Assembly: GCF_026805325.1 (NCBI RefSeq)
Contig: NZ_JAPRAT010000009.1
Location: forward strand, 1 to 64,000
Source: Natronobacillus azotifigens
Lineage (GTDB): Bacteria > Bacillota > Bacilli > Bacillales > Amphibacillaceae
DNA: 64,000 bases
Direction of reading: 5' to 3'
The translations under genes were made by a program, and so were the position numbers. Positions 1 through 7,072 of the stretch are shown here, piece after piece. Below the pieces are notes generated by a model. The model saw only the letters and a program-made list of their open reading frames with translations, had not been told where the DNA came from and did no database searches. Each line of letters starts with the position of its first letter. Positions within the stretch are counted from its first letter, which is position 1.

Positions 1-52
1 CTAGTGAAAAGCCTCTTAGGTGTCCAAATCCATCTACTTGAGCAGGTGGTCG

Positions 53-199
53 TTTAAAGGGTATATTAATAGCTTTTCTGAGTTAATAACGTATCCTCTT
101 TTAACAATCTTTTCTTATAGTACGTGCTTTAATGATTTTGAGAAGTTATTAGTCAAAAAGCATGTAGAATATCAACTGATGAAAATTACGAAATTGTAA
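53..199 (+). pseudogene. C-terminal fragment of a duplicated membrane protein
   Basis: Read from base 53, the translation FKGYINSFSELITYPLLT matches residues 76-93 of the intact membrane protein encoded at 475-843 (FKGYINSFPELITYPILT). Both then carry STCF and VKKHV. The fragment has no start codon and no N-terminal part, and it stops at 197-199. It is a diverged partial second copy of the neighbouring gene, presumably left by tandem duplication followed by deletion. Function unknown. Confidence 0.7.
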
Positions 200-320
200 A
201 AAGTATATTATTCTACTTAAAGAAAGAGGGAAATTAATAATTATTGCTGCTCATGGATTATCTAAAGGAGAGTATAATTTATTTGATGAAATCATTACGT
301 TAAGCAATGGGACAGTATAA
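175..320 (+). pseudogene. C-terminal remnant of an ABC transporter ATPase
   Basis: Two frames, joined by one frameshift near base 230, read TDENYEIVKSILFYLKKE and then RGKLIIIAAHGLS, followed by YNLFDEIITLSNGTV and a stop at 318-320. The run of hydrophobic residues, then AAHG, then a short stretch ending in D-E-I-I-x-L-x-x-G is the switch (H-loop) and terminal strand of an ABC ATPase. Walker A, signature and Walker B are all missing. The piece is fused to the end of the membrane-protein fragment before it, so an ATPase gene once lay next to this membrane-protein family. Confidence 0.6.
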
Positions 321-376
321 GATATTACTTTATTAAACAATACAAATGATGATTGATGAAAGAAGGATCTAGGTGT

Positions 377-475
377 ATGCATGACAAATTTAAGCGTTTG
401 AAATTTTACCAAAAGTTAATCTGTATCATTTATTTAGCCGGGTTCATCTATATGTTAGGAGTTATAGAATTGTAA
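377..475 (+). CDS. small single-pass membrane peptide, 32 aa
   Basis: ATG at 377 opens a 32-residue ORF with a basic N-terminus (HDKFKRLKFYQK) and one hydrophobic segment (LICIIYLAGFIYMLGVI). Its TAA (473-475) overlaps the ATG of the next gene by one base, which suggests translational coupling. An alternative is that this ORF and the next were once a single protein split by a frameshift: the peptide supplies a first membrane segment and the next ORF continues with another. No family recognised; function unknown. Confidence 0.4.
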   Translation: MHDKFKRLKFYQKLICIIYLAGFIYMLGVIEL

Positions 476-843
476 TGCTGATATTATTATACACACTTAT
501 ATATATTGTTAGCATTCAAGTATTAGGGGGTGAAAATTTTTACTTAGATGGAGTTTGGTTTATTCCTATAGCGATTCGGGCGTTCAATGGATTAAGCTTT
601 AATCCATTGAATTTTGTAAATTTTTTCTACCGAAATTTTTCAATGAATAATCTGCTTGAGTTATTAGCTGCTAGTCTATCGATTCTCTATTTTTACATTT
701 TTAAAGGTTATATTAACAGCTTTCCTGAGTTAATAACGTATCCTATTTTAACATTCTTTTTTTATAGTACGTGCTTTATTGATATAGAGGAGGTATTAGT
801 GAAAAAGCATGTAAATATAAAGAATAGTTTTAAAAAAGAATAA
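475..843 (+). CDS. hypothetical membrane protein, 122 aa
   Basis: The protein has a hydrophobic N-terminal segment (residues 1-17), a middle rich in F and N, a second hydrophobic segment (about 60-75) and a third (about 85-105). It ends in a lysine-rich tail. I do not recognise the family. The start overlaps the stop of the preceding 32-aa ORF. A diverged partial copy of its C-terminus lies at 53-199, and a short echo of its tail follows the stop at about 862-890. Remnants of an ABC ATPase and broken peptide genes nearby suggest an immunity or transport role in a peptide locus, but that is inference. Confidence 0.5.
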   Translation: MLILLYTLIYIVSIQVLGGENFYLDGVWFIPIAIRAFNGLSFNPLNFVNFFYRNFSMNNLLELLAASLSILYFYIFKGYINSFPELITYPILTFFFYSTCFIDIEEVLVKKHVNIKNSFKKE

Positions 844-1130
844 GGGATTCGCTTTACTAAAAACAAAAAGCATATAGAGTATCAACTATTCGTAAAGACC
901 GTAAAAACGATTTGGTTGGTATTGTATAGTAGAAGGTTCCATCATTTGATGAAACAAATATTAAGTTTGCATGCCTTTTATATGCATGTTTATATAAGAA
1001 GTGTAGAGAAGTTTCTCAATTGAAGTAAACACGCCAGTGCCATTTTACATCTTAACTATGAACGTGTAACTGATTATTATGGTCTTGCTTTTCACAAAAA
1101 AATTTTGCACATATTCAAGATAATGGAATA

Positions 1131-1318
1131 ATGGGCAGGGTGGTGAATATCATAAAAGGCAGAATATAATACTATATGTAGTATTACTAATTATCAATTT
1201 TATCGTATATATCTCGCTAAGGAGTCTATCAGATATCATAAGAGGTTTTATTTTTGTTAGTGGACTGAGTGTTATCGTATATATTCATAGTAAGTTTTCC
1301 AGTAAAGAAAAGACTTAG
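1131..1318 (+). pseudogene. frameshifted small two-helix membrane protein
   Basis: ATG at 1131 is followed by MGRVVNIIKGRI and a stop. In the next frame the sequence continues NIILYVVLLIINFIVYISL, then a short polar stretch, then IIRGFIFVSGLSVIVYIHS, a basic tail, and TAG at 1316-1318. The two pieces together make a protein of about 60 residues with two membrane helices, typical in shape of small immunity proteins. One frameshift breaks it. Family not recognised. Confidence 0.45.
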
Positions 1319-1375
1319 CAAGTGATGAATTGAACATCTCCTACCATTGCTAATTGTAAAGGGTCAGCCCTTACG

Positions 1376-1525
1376 GTGGACAAATTGAGACGTTTGTCTT
1401 TAATAGCTAAAGCAACTGCAGATGTAGGATTAATATATATTGGTAATGGCCGATATGCAGAAGCTGGTTGGGGAAATGCATTCGATTTTGCAGGATCACA
1501 AATATATCAAAGGCCAACTTGGTAA
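1376..1525 (+). CDS. possible small secreted or antimicrobial peptide, about 49 aa
   Basis: A GTG at 1376 opens a 49-residue reading frame containing LIAKATADVGLIYIGNGRY, then a Gly/Trp/Ala-rich stretch, ending in QRPTW. The same frame extends upstream to an ATG at 1325 that is followed by TGA two codons later. The composition (G, A, W, Y rich) is peptide-like rather than random A+T-rich sequence. There is no good ribosome site before the GTG, so this may be the C-terminal end of a broken peptide precursor. Family not recognised. Confidence 0.3.
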   Translation: MDKLRRLSLIAKATADVGLIYIGNGRYAEAGWGNAFDFAGSQIYQRPTW

Positions 1526-1678
1526 ATGAGGGGGCTTAAATGAAAAGAGCTACTGTTTTAAATGTTGGAATGGAATACTAATTTTATAGGTATATTGGCA
1601 TTGTTTATTCATGAAAATAATAGATTTTTAAATGGGTAACTACTGCTGCTATTGCGTTAAAAGCCAACCCTTTTACAG

Positions 1679-2851
1679 TTGGTTAGGTGCAAGTTTAAAA
1701 CATTTATAGGGGAGATTATCATAAAAAAAATTTCAGCAATTAAGGATGTTTTTATTTTAGTTTTACCAATTTTAATTGGTGGCTCTGCTATGTATTACAT
1801 ATTGGAAATGCGGTCCGACTATTCTTTAATTGGAACAATAGAAATAATTTTAAGTTTAATTGCTTGTTACTATATTACAATTTTCATTCATGAATTAGGA
1901 CATATAATTGGATTTAAAGTTTACGGTTACCAAATAATTTTAGCCGCTGTGGGTCCTATTATCTATACAAACTATAAAAAGAAAATTATAAAGTTTAAAA
2001 TAAGCAATTTTTTAATTGGAGGGGGTATAGTACCAAAAATCAGTAAAATAGAAAATGAATATGAACTAAAAAAGTTTATTAGATCTTATCAGTTATCTTT
2101 AGTATTGGGTCCTATCATGAATTTAATATTAGTATTTTTGTGTATATTATTATTTAAAGCTGAAATAATTAATGAATATCCTCTTTTCCTAATTATAACA
2201 AGTCTCCTATTGTTTATATATAGCTTTGTTAAAGCGATGGGAGTAGAGGGGGATATATATATTTATTGGAAACATAAAGCGGATAATAATCTTGCCCTTT
2301 ACGGTATATTTGAATTTAGCTTGTTAAACGACACATGTAACACCTTTTTGGAAAATAAAATCAAAAAAATAATCTCTATAAATAGTATGGATGATCTAAA
2401 TTATAAAACGATAACTCTGATAGGGGAATATATTGACTACTGTACGGTCAATTCAAAGAAAGCACCTATTCAAATTGATGTAATTATTGAAACGTGGATA
2501 AAAAAATATAACCCTTTAATTAACGATAAGTTCAAATTTAACAGAGAGCATATGATCATTTTGTGTAAACTTATGAAAAATAAAATCGTAACAAACAGTG
2601 ATATAGGATTTTATAAAAAATTTTATGAGAAGCATATACAAGATTATGAGTCAAATCATGCGTTATTACAATTTTACAAAAATAAAACAGATTTTATTTT
2701 ACAATTAAGTGAAAGTAATAATTACTTAAAAGATGTTCAAATATTTTATAATGAAATGATATTGGAATACTTAATTGGTAAGCATACCTATATAAATAGG
2801 TTGCTTGAGTTTGATGAAAAAGCACAACAACCCTTAAGAATGAAGGAATGA
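1679..2851 (+). CDS. M50-type membrane metalloprotease
   Basis: A polytopic membrane protein of up to 390 residues with a zinc-protease motif HELGH at about residues 71-75, at the end of a hydrophobic helix, followed by a second membrane region (about 90-115) and GPIMNLIL near residue 143. This is the pattern of site-2-protease (M50) family enzymes, which cut peptides within or near the membrane. The last 200 residues are soluble-looking and unassigned. The start is unclear: the longest frame begins with TTG at 1679, while a good ribosome site (GGGGAG, about 1709) has no ATG, GTG or TTG behind it at normal spacing, so the native start may be lost. It lies upstream of a broken peptide gene and an ABC transporter, which suggests processing of an exported peptide. 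Confidence 0.7.
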   Translation: MVRCKFKTFIGEIIIKKISAIKDVFILVLPILIGGSAMYYILEMRSDYSLIGTIEIILSLIACYYITIFIHELGHIIGFKVYGYQIILAAVGPIIYTNYKKKIIKFKISNFLIGGGIVPKISKIENEYELKKFIRSYQLSLVLGPIMNLILVFLCILLFKAEIINEYPLFLIITSLLLFIYSFVKAMGVEGDIYIYWKHKADNNLALYGIFEFSLLNDTCNTFLENKIKKIISINSMDDLNYKTITLIGEYIDYCTVNSKKAPIQIDVIIETWIKKYNPLINDKFKFNREHMIILCKLMKNKIVTNSDIGFYKKFYEKHIQDYESNHALLQFYKNKTDFILQLSESNNYLKDVQIFYNEMILEYLIGKHTYINRLLEFDEKAQQPLRMKE

Positions 2852-2856
2852 AAGAG

Positions 2857-3094
2857 ATGAGAAAAAAAGGATAATAGTTTTCTTTGTAGCACTATTTATA
2901 GTAGCGTAGCTTGGTCATACTGTACTGGGGTAACTAAAATTGTTGGTAAAGTTACACCCGGAATTGGTAGGCTAGCTTCAATGATCAGTGGTCCGATTGG
3001 TATAGTGTTAGGTGCAGCGGCTGGTTTAGGTACTGCAGCTTTAATTAGATGGATGAGTACAATACAAGATTTTCTTGATTATGGTATTATTTAA
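2857..3094 (+). pseudogene. broken precursor of a small hydrophobic peptide (bacteriocin-like)
   Basis: Behind an AAAGAG ribosome site, ATG at 2857 starts MRKK. If two frameshifts are allowed, the reading continues IIVFFVALFIVA (a leader-like helix) and then TKIVGKVTPGIGRLASM, ISGPIGIVLGAAAGLGTAALI and a short amphipathic end, with TAA at 3092-3094. A cleavable-leader-like helix followed by a Gly/Ala/Ile-rich core of about 50 residues is the usual shape of hydrophobic bacteriocins. As written the gene cannot make the peptide. It sits between the M50 protease gene and the ABC transporter genes, where a substrate gene is expected. No named family is claimed. Confidence 0.5.
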
Positions 3095-3103
3095 CTAGTA
3101 AAT

Positions 3104-3145
3104 ATAGAAGTACAATAATCGGTATGATGATTATTGTACTTCTAT
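3104..3145 (+). terminator. perfect 17-bp hairpin, probable attenuator
   Basis: The 17 bases at 3104-3120 are exactly complementary to 3129-3145, with an 8-base loop. No T-run follows, and the ribosome site of the permease gene begins 5 bases later. A hairpin between a peptide gene and its exporter genes often limits read-through or protects the peptide mRNA 3-prime end. It could also mask translation of the permease gene. Confidence 0.6.
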
Positions 3146-3162
3146 AAATAGGGAGGAAAGAA

Positions 3163-4659
3163 ATGCTGAATCGCGTGTTAACTATGGAGTTGGGGAATGA
3201 CAAAGGTCTACGATCAACAAGAAACTTACTAAAGCTGTTTTATACATTTATTTTACCAAATATAACAGCTATTCAGTTCGCCTATGTCATTCATTCGATT
3301 CCTTTTATTGATCATAAGTTAATGTTAATTTTTGTGTTGTATCTGAATTTGTTAGTCATCACCATTATTCAATACAGTGCACAGAAGAAAATTTTTAGTA
3401 GCTTGGAAAAAGAAGTACTTTTAAAATTTATTCCTAATAAAACAAAGCTATTTATTAAGTATCGCCTCTTTTTCTTAATTATCAAATTCAATTTGCCCAT
3501 GCTATTATTTAGTTCTTTTTATTTCGAAACTTTCATCCGTGCCCACACTCTATTGTTCACTGTATTTGCGTTATTTTCTATTCTAGTTATCATGATTTTT
3601 CAAATGTATCTAGCGATTATCATTCGTTATTGGACGAATACAATGCGAGCAGTTTATCTTCAAGGCTTGCAGATCCTCATTTTTCTTTTGTTCGTTGTGC
3701 TTCTTTCGGGAGTATCTTTTACACCCGTATTATTTTTAGCAATGCTTGATAGATACTGGGGAGAAACAATATCCACACTATTTTACATAAATGCTTTACC
3801 GATTATTATAACCGTGGCATTGCTTGCTTTTATTAGTATTAGCTTGATCATCCTTGCCAAGCAAATAAATATGCGTGTATTAGTCCTTAATCGAAACCTT
3901 AGTTTTAACCTAAATACAGCTACGTTGGAAAAAATTCAAGCAAAAGTATATGGACTTGACTTATCGAGGCTCCAAAAATTATTGTTCGTTAAGGATATTA
4001 AATATGTTTTTAGAAATAGCAAGGTGCAAATTACACTCATGGGAGTGTATCATCTCATATTGCTGTTTTCTATCATCTTTTTCTTTTTGGATATATCTGA
4101 AAATGAAATGGGTATTTTTATGGCGAAGTTTTATTTAGCTTTGACAATTGGACAGCTAATCTTGAGTTATATATTAGGTGTTAGCTTTAATGATGTTCTT
4201 GACTTTAAGAATGACCTCAGTGTAGTGGGTAATTATCATATAAAATTATCAGAAACTAATCTGATCAGGGAAAAAATAAAAATATTAAGGGCCTTTGTTT
4301 TTCCTAAATTAACGATAACTCATATTATCTTTATTCTAACGCTATTGTTATTAAATCAGTACATGCTGGCGCTAGTCTACCTTTTAAATTACTTGATTTG
4401 TTTTTGGGGAAGAAAAGCACTAGAACTTTTCAGAGTCAAGACTGCTAATCAATTAAATAGTGAGCGTGGGTTTTTAGAGTTTGTTAATTTCATCATTATA
4501 ATGGTAATTGCATTTCTATTAATGCAGTTACTAAATAGTTCTGATGATAACATATATTTTTTCCAACTACTGTCATTAGGTTCGGTTTTGATCCTTTACT
4601 TTTATCATTTATTTGTATTTAAAAAGAAGAAGGAAGTGAACGTGCATGTGGGAAGTTAA
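3163..4659 (+). CDS. ABC transporter permease, 498 aa
   Basis: Start ATG at 3163 follows a strong GGGAGGAAAG site. The protein has roughly ten to twelve hydrophobic helices and few soluble stretches apart from a cytoplasmic-looking part near residues 240-280. There is no ATPase motif, so it is a membrane subunit. The downstream ATPase gene overlaps it by 14 bases and must be translationally coupled. With the M50 protease and the broken peptide gene before it, the likely role is export of, or immunity against, a peptide. I cannot place it in a named permease family. Confidence 0.7.
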   Translation: MLNRVLTMELGNDKGLRSTRNLLKLFYTFILPNITAIQFAYVIHSIPFIDHKLMLIFVLYLNLLVITIIQYSAQKKIFSSLEKEVLLKFIPNKTKLFIKYRLFFLIIKFNLPMLLFSSFYFETFIRAHTLLFTVFALFSILVIMIFQMYLAIIIRYWTNTMRAVYLQGLQILIFLLFVVLLSGVSFTPVLFLAMLDRYWGETISTLFYINALPIIITVALLAFISISLIILAKQINMRVLVLNRNLSFNLNTATLEKIQAKVYGLDLSRLQKLLFVKDIKYVFRNSKVQITLMGVYHLILLFSIIFFFLDISENEMGIFMAKFYLALTIGQLILSYILGVSFNDVLDFKNDLSVVGNYHIKLSETNLIREKIKILRAFVFPKLTITHIIFILTLLLLNQYMLALVYLLNYLICFWGRKALELFRVKTANQLNSERGFLEFVNFIIIMVIAFLLMQLLNSSDDNIYFFQLLSLGSVLILYFYHLFVFKKKKEVNVHVGS

Positions 4660-5308
4660 CCAATTGACTTTTGCTTATGATGATAAGAAGACTGTGCTTG
4701 ATCAGGTTTCATTTAAGATAGAGACTGGTAAGATCTATTGTTTGTTAGGTGTTAATGGTTCTGGTAAGACAACGTTATTTAATTGTTTGAGTGGATTCCT
4801 AAAGAGTAATTATTCATTAGATAAATATTTTATTGATAACAAATTGCTTTATATTCAAGATGAGATGCACTTTTATAAAAATCTCTCTGGTCTAGAATTT
4901 ACTGAGCTTATTTTTTCTTTGAAGGATAAAAAATTCGATTTAGCTGAATTTGATCGGTTGTTGTCTAAACTAAAGATGAATGATTATAAGAACGAGCGGA
5001 TTTCTGCTTATTCACTAGGGACGAAGCAGAAACTAGTGTTAATAATCGGAATTTTATTAAATTATCAATATATTATTATGGATGAGCCATTTGCGGCGAT
5101 TGATTTTATAGCAGCAGAAGTAATTAACGACGTTCTGAAAGAGTTGAAAGAGCAAGGAAAAGCTATCATTGTTTCTACACATCAATTGGATATTGCTCAA
5201 GAACTAGCGGATGAGATTTTATTTTTAAACGATGGAAAGGTAAACCAAATCATAAATAACTTTCAAACACCAAGGGAATTGAAAAATTATATAAGATTAT
5301 ATATTTAG
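4646..5308 (+). CDS. ABC transporter ATP-binding protein, 220 aa
   Basis: A complete nucleotide-binding subunit: Walker A GVNGSGKTT (about residues 35-43), a signature-like SLGTKQK, Walker B YIIMDEP, and the switch histidine in STHQ. The length is typical of a single-domain ABC ATPase. The start lies inside the permease gene (14-base overlap) and pairs with that permease. The signature has SLGT rather than LSGG, as seen in several antibiotic-peptide and ABC-2 type exporters. The substrate is inferred from context only. Confidence 0.85.
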   Translation: MWEVNQLTFAYDDKKTVLDQVSFKIETGKIYCLLGVNGSGKTTLFNCLSGFLKSNYSLDKYFIDNKLLYIQDEMHFYKNLSGLEFTELIFSLKDKKFDLAEFDRLLSKLKMNDYKNERISAYSLGTKQKLVLIIGILLNYQYIIMDEPFAAIDFIAAEVINDVLKELKEQGKAIIVSTHQLDIAQELADEILFLNDGKVNQIINNFQTPRELKNYIRLYI

Positions 5309-5628
5309 TTTAGTATTTTTCCTGTTCATTACTGTGGAATAGTTAAGTGAAAAATTTGGCCATTGAGATATCGGCATTAGGGTCAGAGTGTTCGGATGAG
5401 CATAGCAGAGAAGGACATGAGTTGTACCCCGTAAGTTGATGATTCATAGAAAAGAGACTTTTCAAAGTTCAAAAAATTAGTGAAAAGCCTCTTTAACTAT
5501 TAAAATTAAAATGGCATTGACAGCAAGCTCCTAAACCGCGAAACCAAGACCAAGTAGGATCTATTATAAATATAGTCATATCCTGATACCAGGAAAGCAT
5601 AGAATTAGCTGGAGATAGGAGGGGTATT
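5309..5628. other. intergenic stretch with hairpin, no clear gene
   Basis: About 320 bases without a convincing gene. An imperfect hairpin formed by AAAGAGACTTTTCA (about 5450) and TGAAAAGCCTCTTT (about 5482) is visible. The sequence AGTGAAAAGCCTCTT recurs almost exactly at bases 3-17, so the window start and this site share a short repeat, possibly the edges of an old duplication or insertion. Confidence 0.4.
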
Positions 5629-5799
5629 TTGGGATTTATATTAGGGAATATGCTAATTTTATTAATAGTGTTATTTTTGTATGCAATTTTAGATAATGTA
5701 GCAAAAGGAATTTTCACACGAGGTATATTCAAGTATATTACAATGATACTATTAATAATTTTTGCTGTACTTGCTTCACAAAAATATACTAATTTTTGA
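5629..5799 (+). CDS. small two-helix membrane protein, 56 aa
   Basis: TTG at 5629 follows a strong ATAGGAGGGG site at 4-5 bases spacing and opens a 56-residue ORF. An internal ATG at 5647 is an alternative start without its own site. The protein has two hydrophobic segments (residues 2-20 and about 36-50) separated by the basic loop KGIFTRGIFK. Size and layout match small immunity or regulatory membrane proteins near peptide loci. Family not recognised. Confidence 0.5.
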   Translation: MGFILGNMLILLIVLFLYAILDNVAKGIFTRGIFKYITMILLIIFAVLASQKYTNF

Positions 5800-5927
5800 A
5801 AATTAAATATGAATTATAAAGAAAAAGTTTCTGTTTTTTAAGGGAGATCCAGAAACTATGAATGGTAGAATTATTCGTAGCTTAGGGATATGAATTGATA
5901 TTAAACTTTTTATAATTATTTTACAAT

Positions 5928-6088
5928 ATGTGTAAACGTCGCATCGAGTCAAGTGATTTTAATAAAAGTGTGGAGTTTATGTTATTTACAACAGCAACCA
6001 TTCAGTTAGAGACAGCCCAACTAATAAGTAATCTGATGATGTCATTGATCTCGTCCGTTCCATGCCAGAAGAAGCATGTATCGTTTAG
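5928..6088 (+). pseudogene. frameshifted small protein of unknown family
   Basis: From ATG at 5928 the frame reads RIESSDFNKSVEFMLFTTA and TIQLETAQLISN. One frame over, at about 6034, it continues DDVIDLVRSMPEEACIV with a stop at 6086-6088. The continuation is much more protein-like than the uninterrupted frame, so one frameshift has probably broken a gene of about 53 residues. The family is not recognised. Neighbouring short ORFs suggest general decay of this stretch. Confidence 0.4.
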
Positions 6089-6192
6089 CAAGAGAAATCT
6101 CTATTTAGAGTGGATACATAATCTATTAAACTTGAAATCTAGTTAATATTACAGCCAATGGATTTTAATAAAAAAAATTAGGAGTGAGAAAA

Positions 6193-6276
6193 ATGGAAAT
6201 GGTATCACCAGTAAGTTATAAATCTAAGTCTCGGAGTATGTTTGGGTTTGATGCTCAACTAGTCGGAAAAGGATGA
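6193..6276 (+). CDS. coupled short peptide, 27 aa
   Basis: ATG at 6193 lies 5-6 bases behind AGGAGTGAG, a strong ribosome site, and encodes 27 residues beginning MEMVSPVSYKSKSRSMFG and ending in GKG. The stop overlaps the ATG of the next gene (ATGA at 6273-6276), so the two are coupled. It may be a real small peptide, a translation-leader for the membrane protein, or the truncated start of a longer gene. Family not recognised. Confidence 0.4.
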   Translation: MEMVSPVSYKSKSRSMFGFDAQLVGKG

Positions 6277-6593
6277 AGAAATTAGTTGAATCGTCATGGT
6301 TTTATTTTATTTTAGGGTTCTTTCTATTAATTGCTGACAATATATTTATACCTGAGAGCCATCATTGGAATAGTGATTATCCTATAATGGTTTTGATTAT
6401 CAGTTACGGTACCCTTATCTTATCGATACCCTTATTTTATCTATCTTTTAAAGTGGATTGTGAGAAAAAAGGATCGAAAAGTATTCTACCTGCTACATTT
6501 GGCAGGAAAATATTATATATATTCCTCTTTGTTTGCTTTGGAGTTCTTTTGAATTTCATACTAGTTTTTTTATCCCGGAGCAACCGTCCGTAA
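6273..6593 (+). CDS. hypothetical membrane protein, 106 aa
   Basis: Three hydrophobic helices are visible (about residues 9-25, 38-58 and 82-101), with a loop rich in His and charged residues after the first helix. The last residues (LSRSNRP) and the stop codon come from the start of the double-hairpin repeat at 6568-6725, so the native C-terminus was probably altered by that insertion. The gene overlaps the preceding 27-aa peptide by 4 bases. The layout (tiny peptide coupled to a small three-helix protein) suggests peptide plus immunity, but this is inference. Confidence 0.5.
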   Translation: MKKLVESSWFYFILGFFLLIADNIFIPESHHWNSDYPIMVLIISYGTLILSIPLFYLSFKVDCEKKGSKSILPATFGRKILYIFLFVCFGVLLNFILVFLSRSNRP

Positions 6594-6725
6594 GACTCCC
6601 ACTTCAAAACAAGGAGAATACCAAGTTGTTTAAGTGGGAGTAACGGACGCTAGCACCCCGAATGGTTCAATTAACAATCAGTGGGGGAATACCTAAAACC
6701 CCCACTGATTGAAGTTTCACTTTAT
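6568..6725 (+). repeat. double-hairpin repeat, copy A
   Basis: An about 155-base element with no ORF. Hairpin 1 pairs CCGTCCGT..ACTCCCACTT with AAGTGGGAGT..ACGGACG. Hairpin 2 pairs CAATCAGTGGGGG with CCCCCACTGATTG. Left boundary TTATCCCGGAGCAACC and right boundary GAAGTTTCACTTTATT are shared with copies near 32,402, 34,457 and 44,406. It supplies the stop codon of the gene before it. It is probably a non-autonomous mobile element. Confidence 0.8.
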
Positions 6726-6820
6726 TCAAGTAAGTAACTTAAAGTTTTAGATATGAAGGGAAGCCCCCCATCGCGACAAACAAATTAAGAATTTAATCTT
6801 TTGTATGAAAGACGAATAGT

Positions 6821-6856
6821 GAGTTACTATGATAAACAATAGTAGCTCTTTTTTTT
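6821..6856 (+). terminator. Rho-independent terminator
   Basis: GAGTTACTAT (6821-6830) pairs with ATAGTAGCTC (6839-6848), with one G-T pair and an 8-base loop, and is followed by eight T. No intact gene ends directly before it. It may close transcription from the 6193-6593 genes, or be a relic. The rest of 6726-7050 shows no convincing gene. Confidence 0.65.
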
Positions 6857-7072
6857 CTTTAAAGTGCAGAGCCTCTTTCTGGGCATTACGGTAAGAAAGT
6901 GCGGCCGAGCATAGGTCGTAACATATAATGGGTGGATTCTTGTTGTGTAAGTAATAACAATCGTTGAATAATCTAACGTCATGTTGTCTAGGTTTCCAGT
7001 ATCTGTGCATATGACTTCGCATTTTCTTAGTGATTGAATAGAATAGTTATAGGAACAGAGGTGGTGAGTTAG

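Larger units (their letters stand above)
844..1678. other. decayed intergenic stretch with gene debris
   Basis: No intact gene of ordinary size is visible in about 830 bases. The stretch holds a short echo of the 475-843 gene tail, a frameshifted small membrane protein (1131-1318), a 49-codon open stretch (1376-1525) and a short ORF start at about 1541 that stops within 13 codons. Base composition is very A+T rich, like the rest of the first 6.5 kb. Confidence 0.5.

Noticed and set aside
5493..5732. Minus-strand frame of 79 codons
   Set aside because: It is antisense to the 56-aa membrane ORF, which has a far better start.
1..6600. The first 6.6 kb as a prophage remnant
   Set aside because: No integrase, terminase, capsid or lysis motif is visible; the content is ABC transporter, protease and small membrane proteins.
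6747..7022. Minus-strand frame of 91 codons
   Set aside because: No ribosome site, no recognisable motif, and it runs across a terminator-like hairpin.
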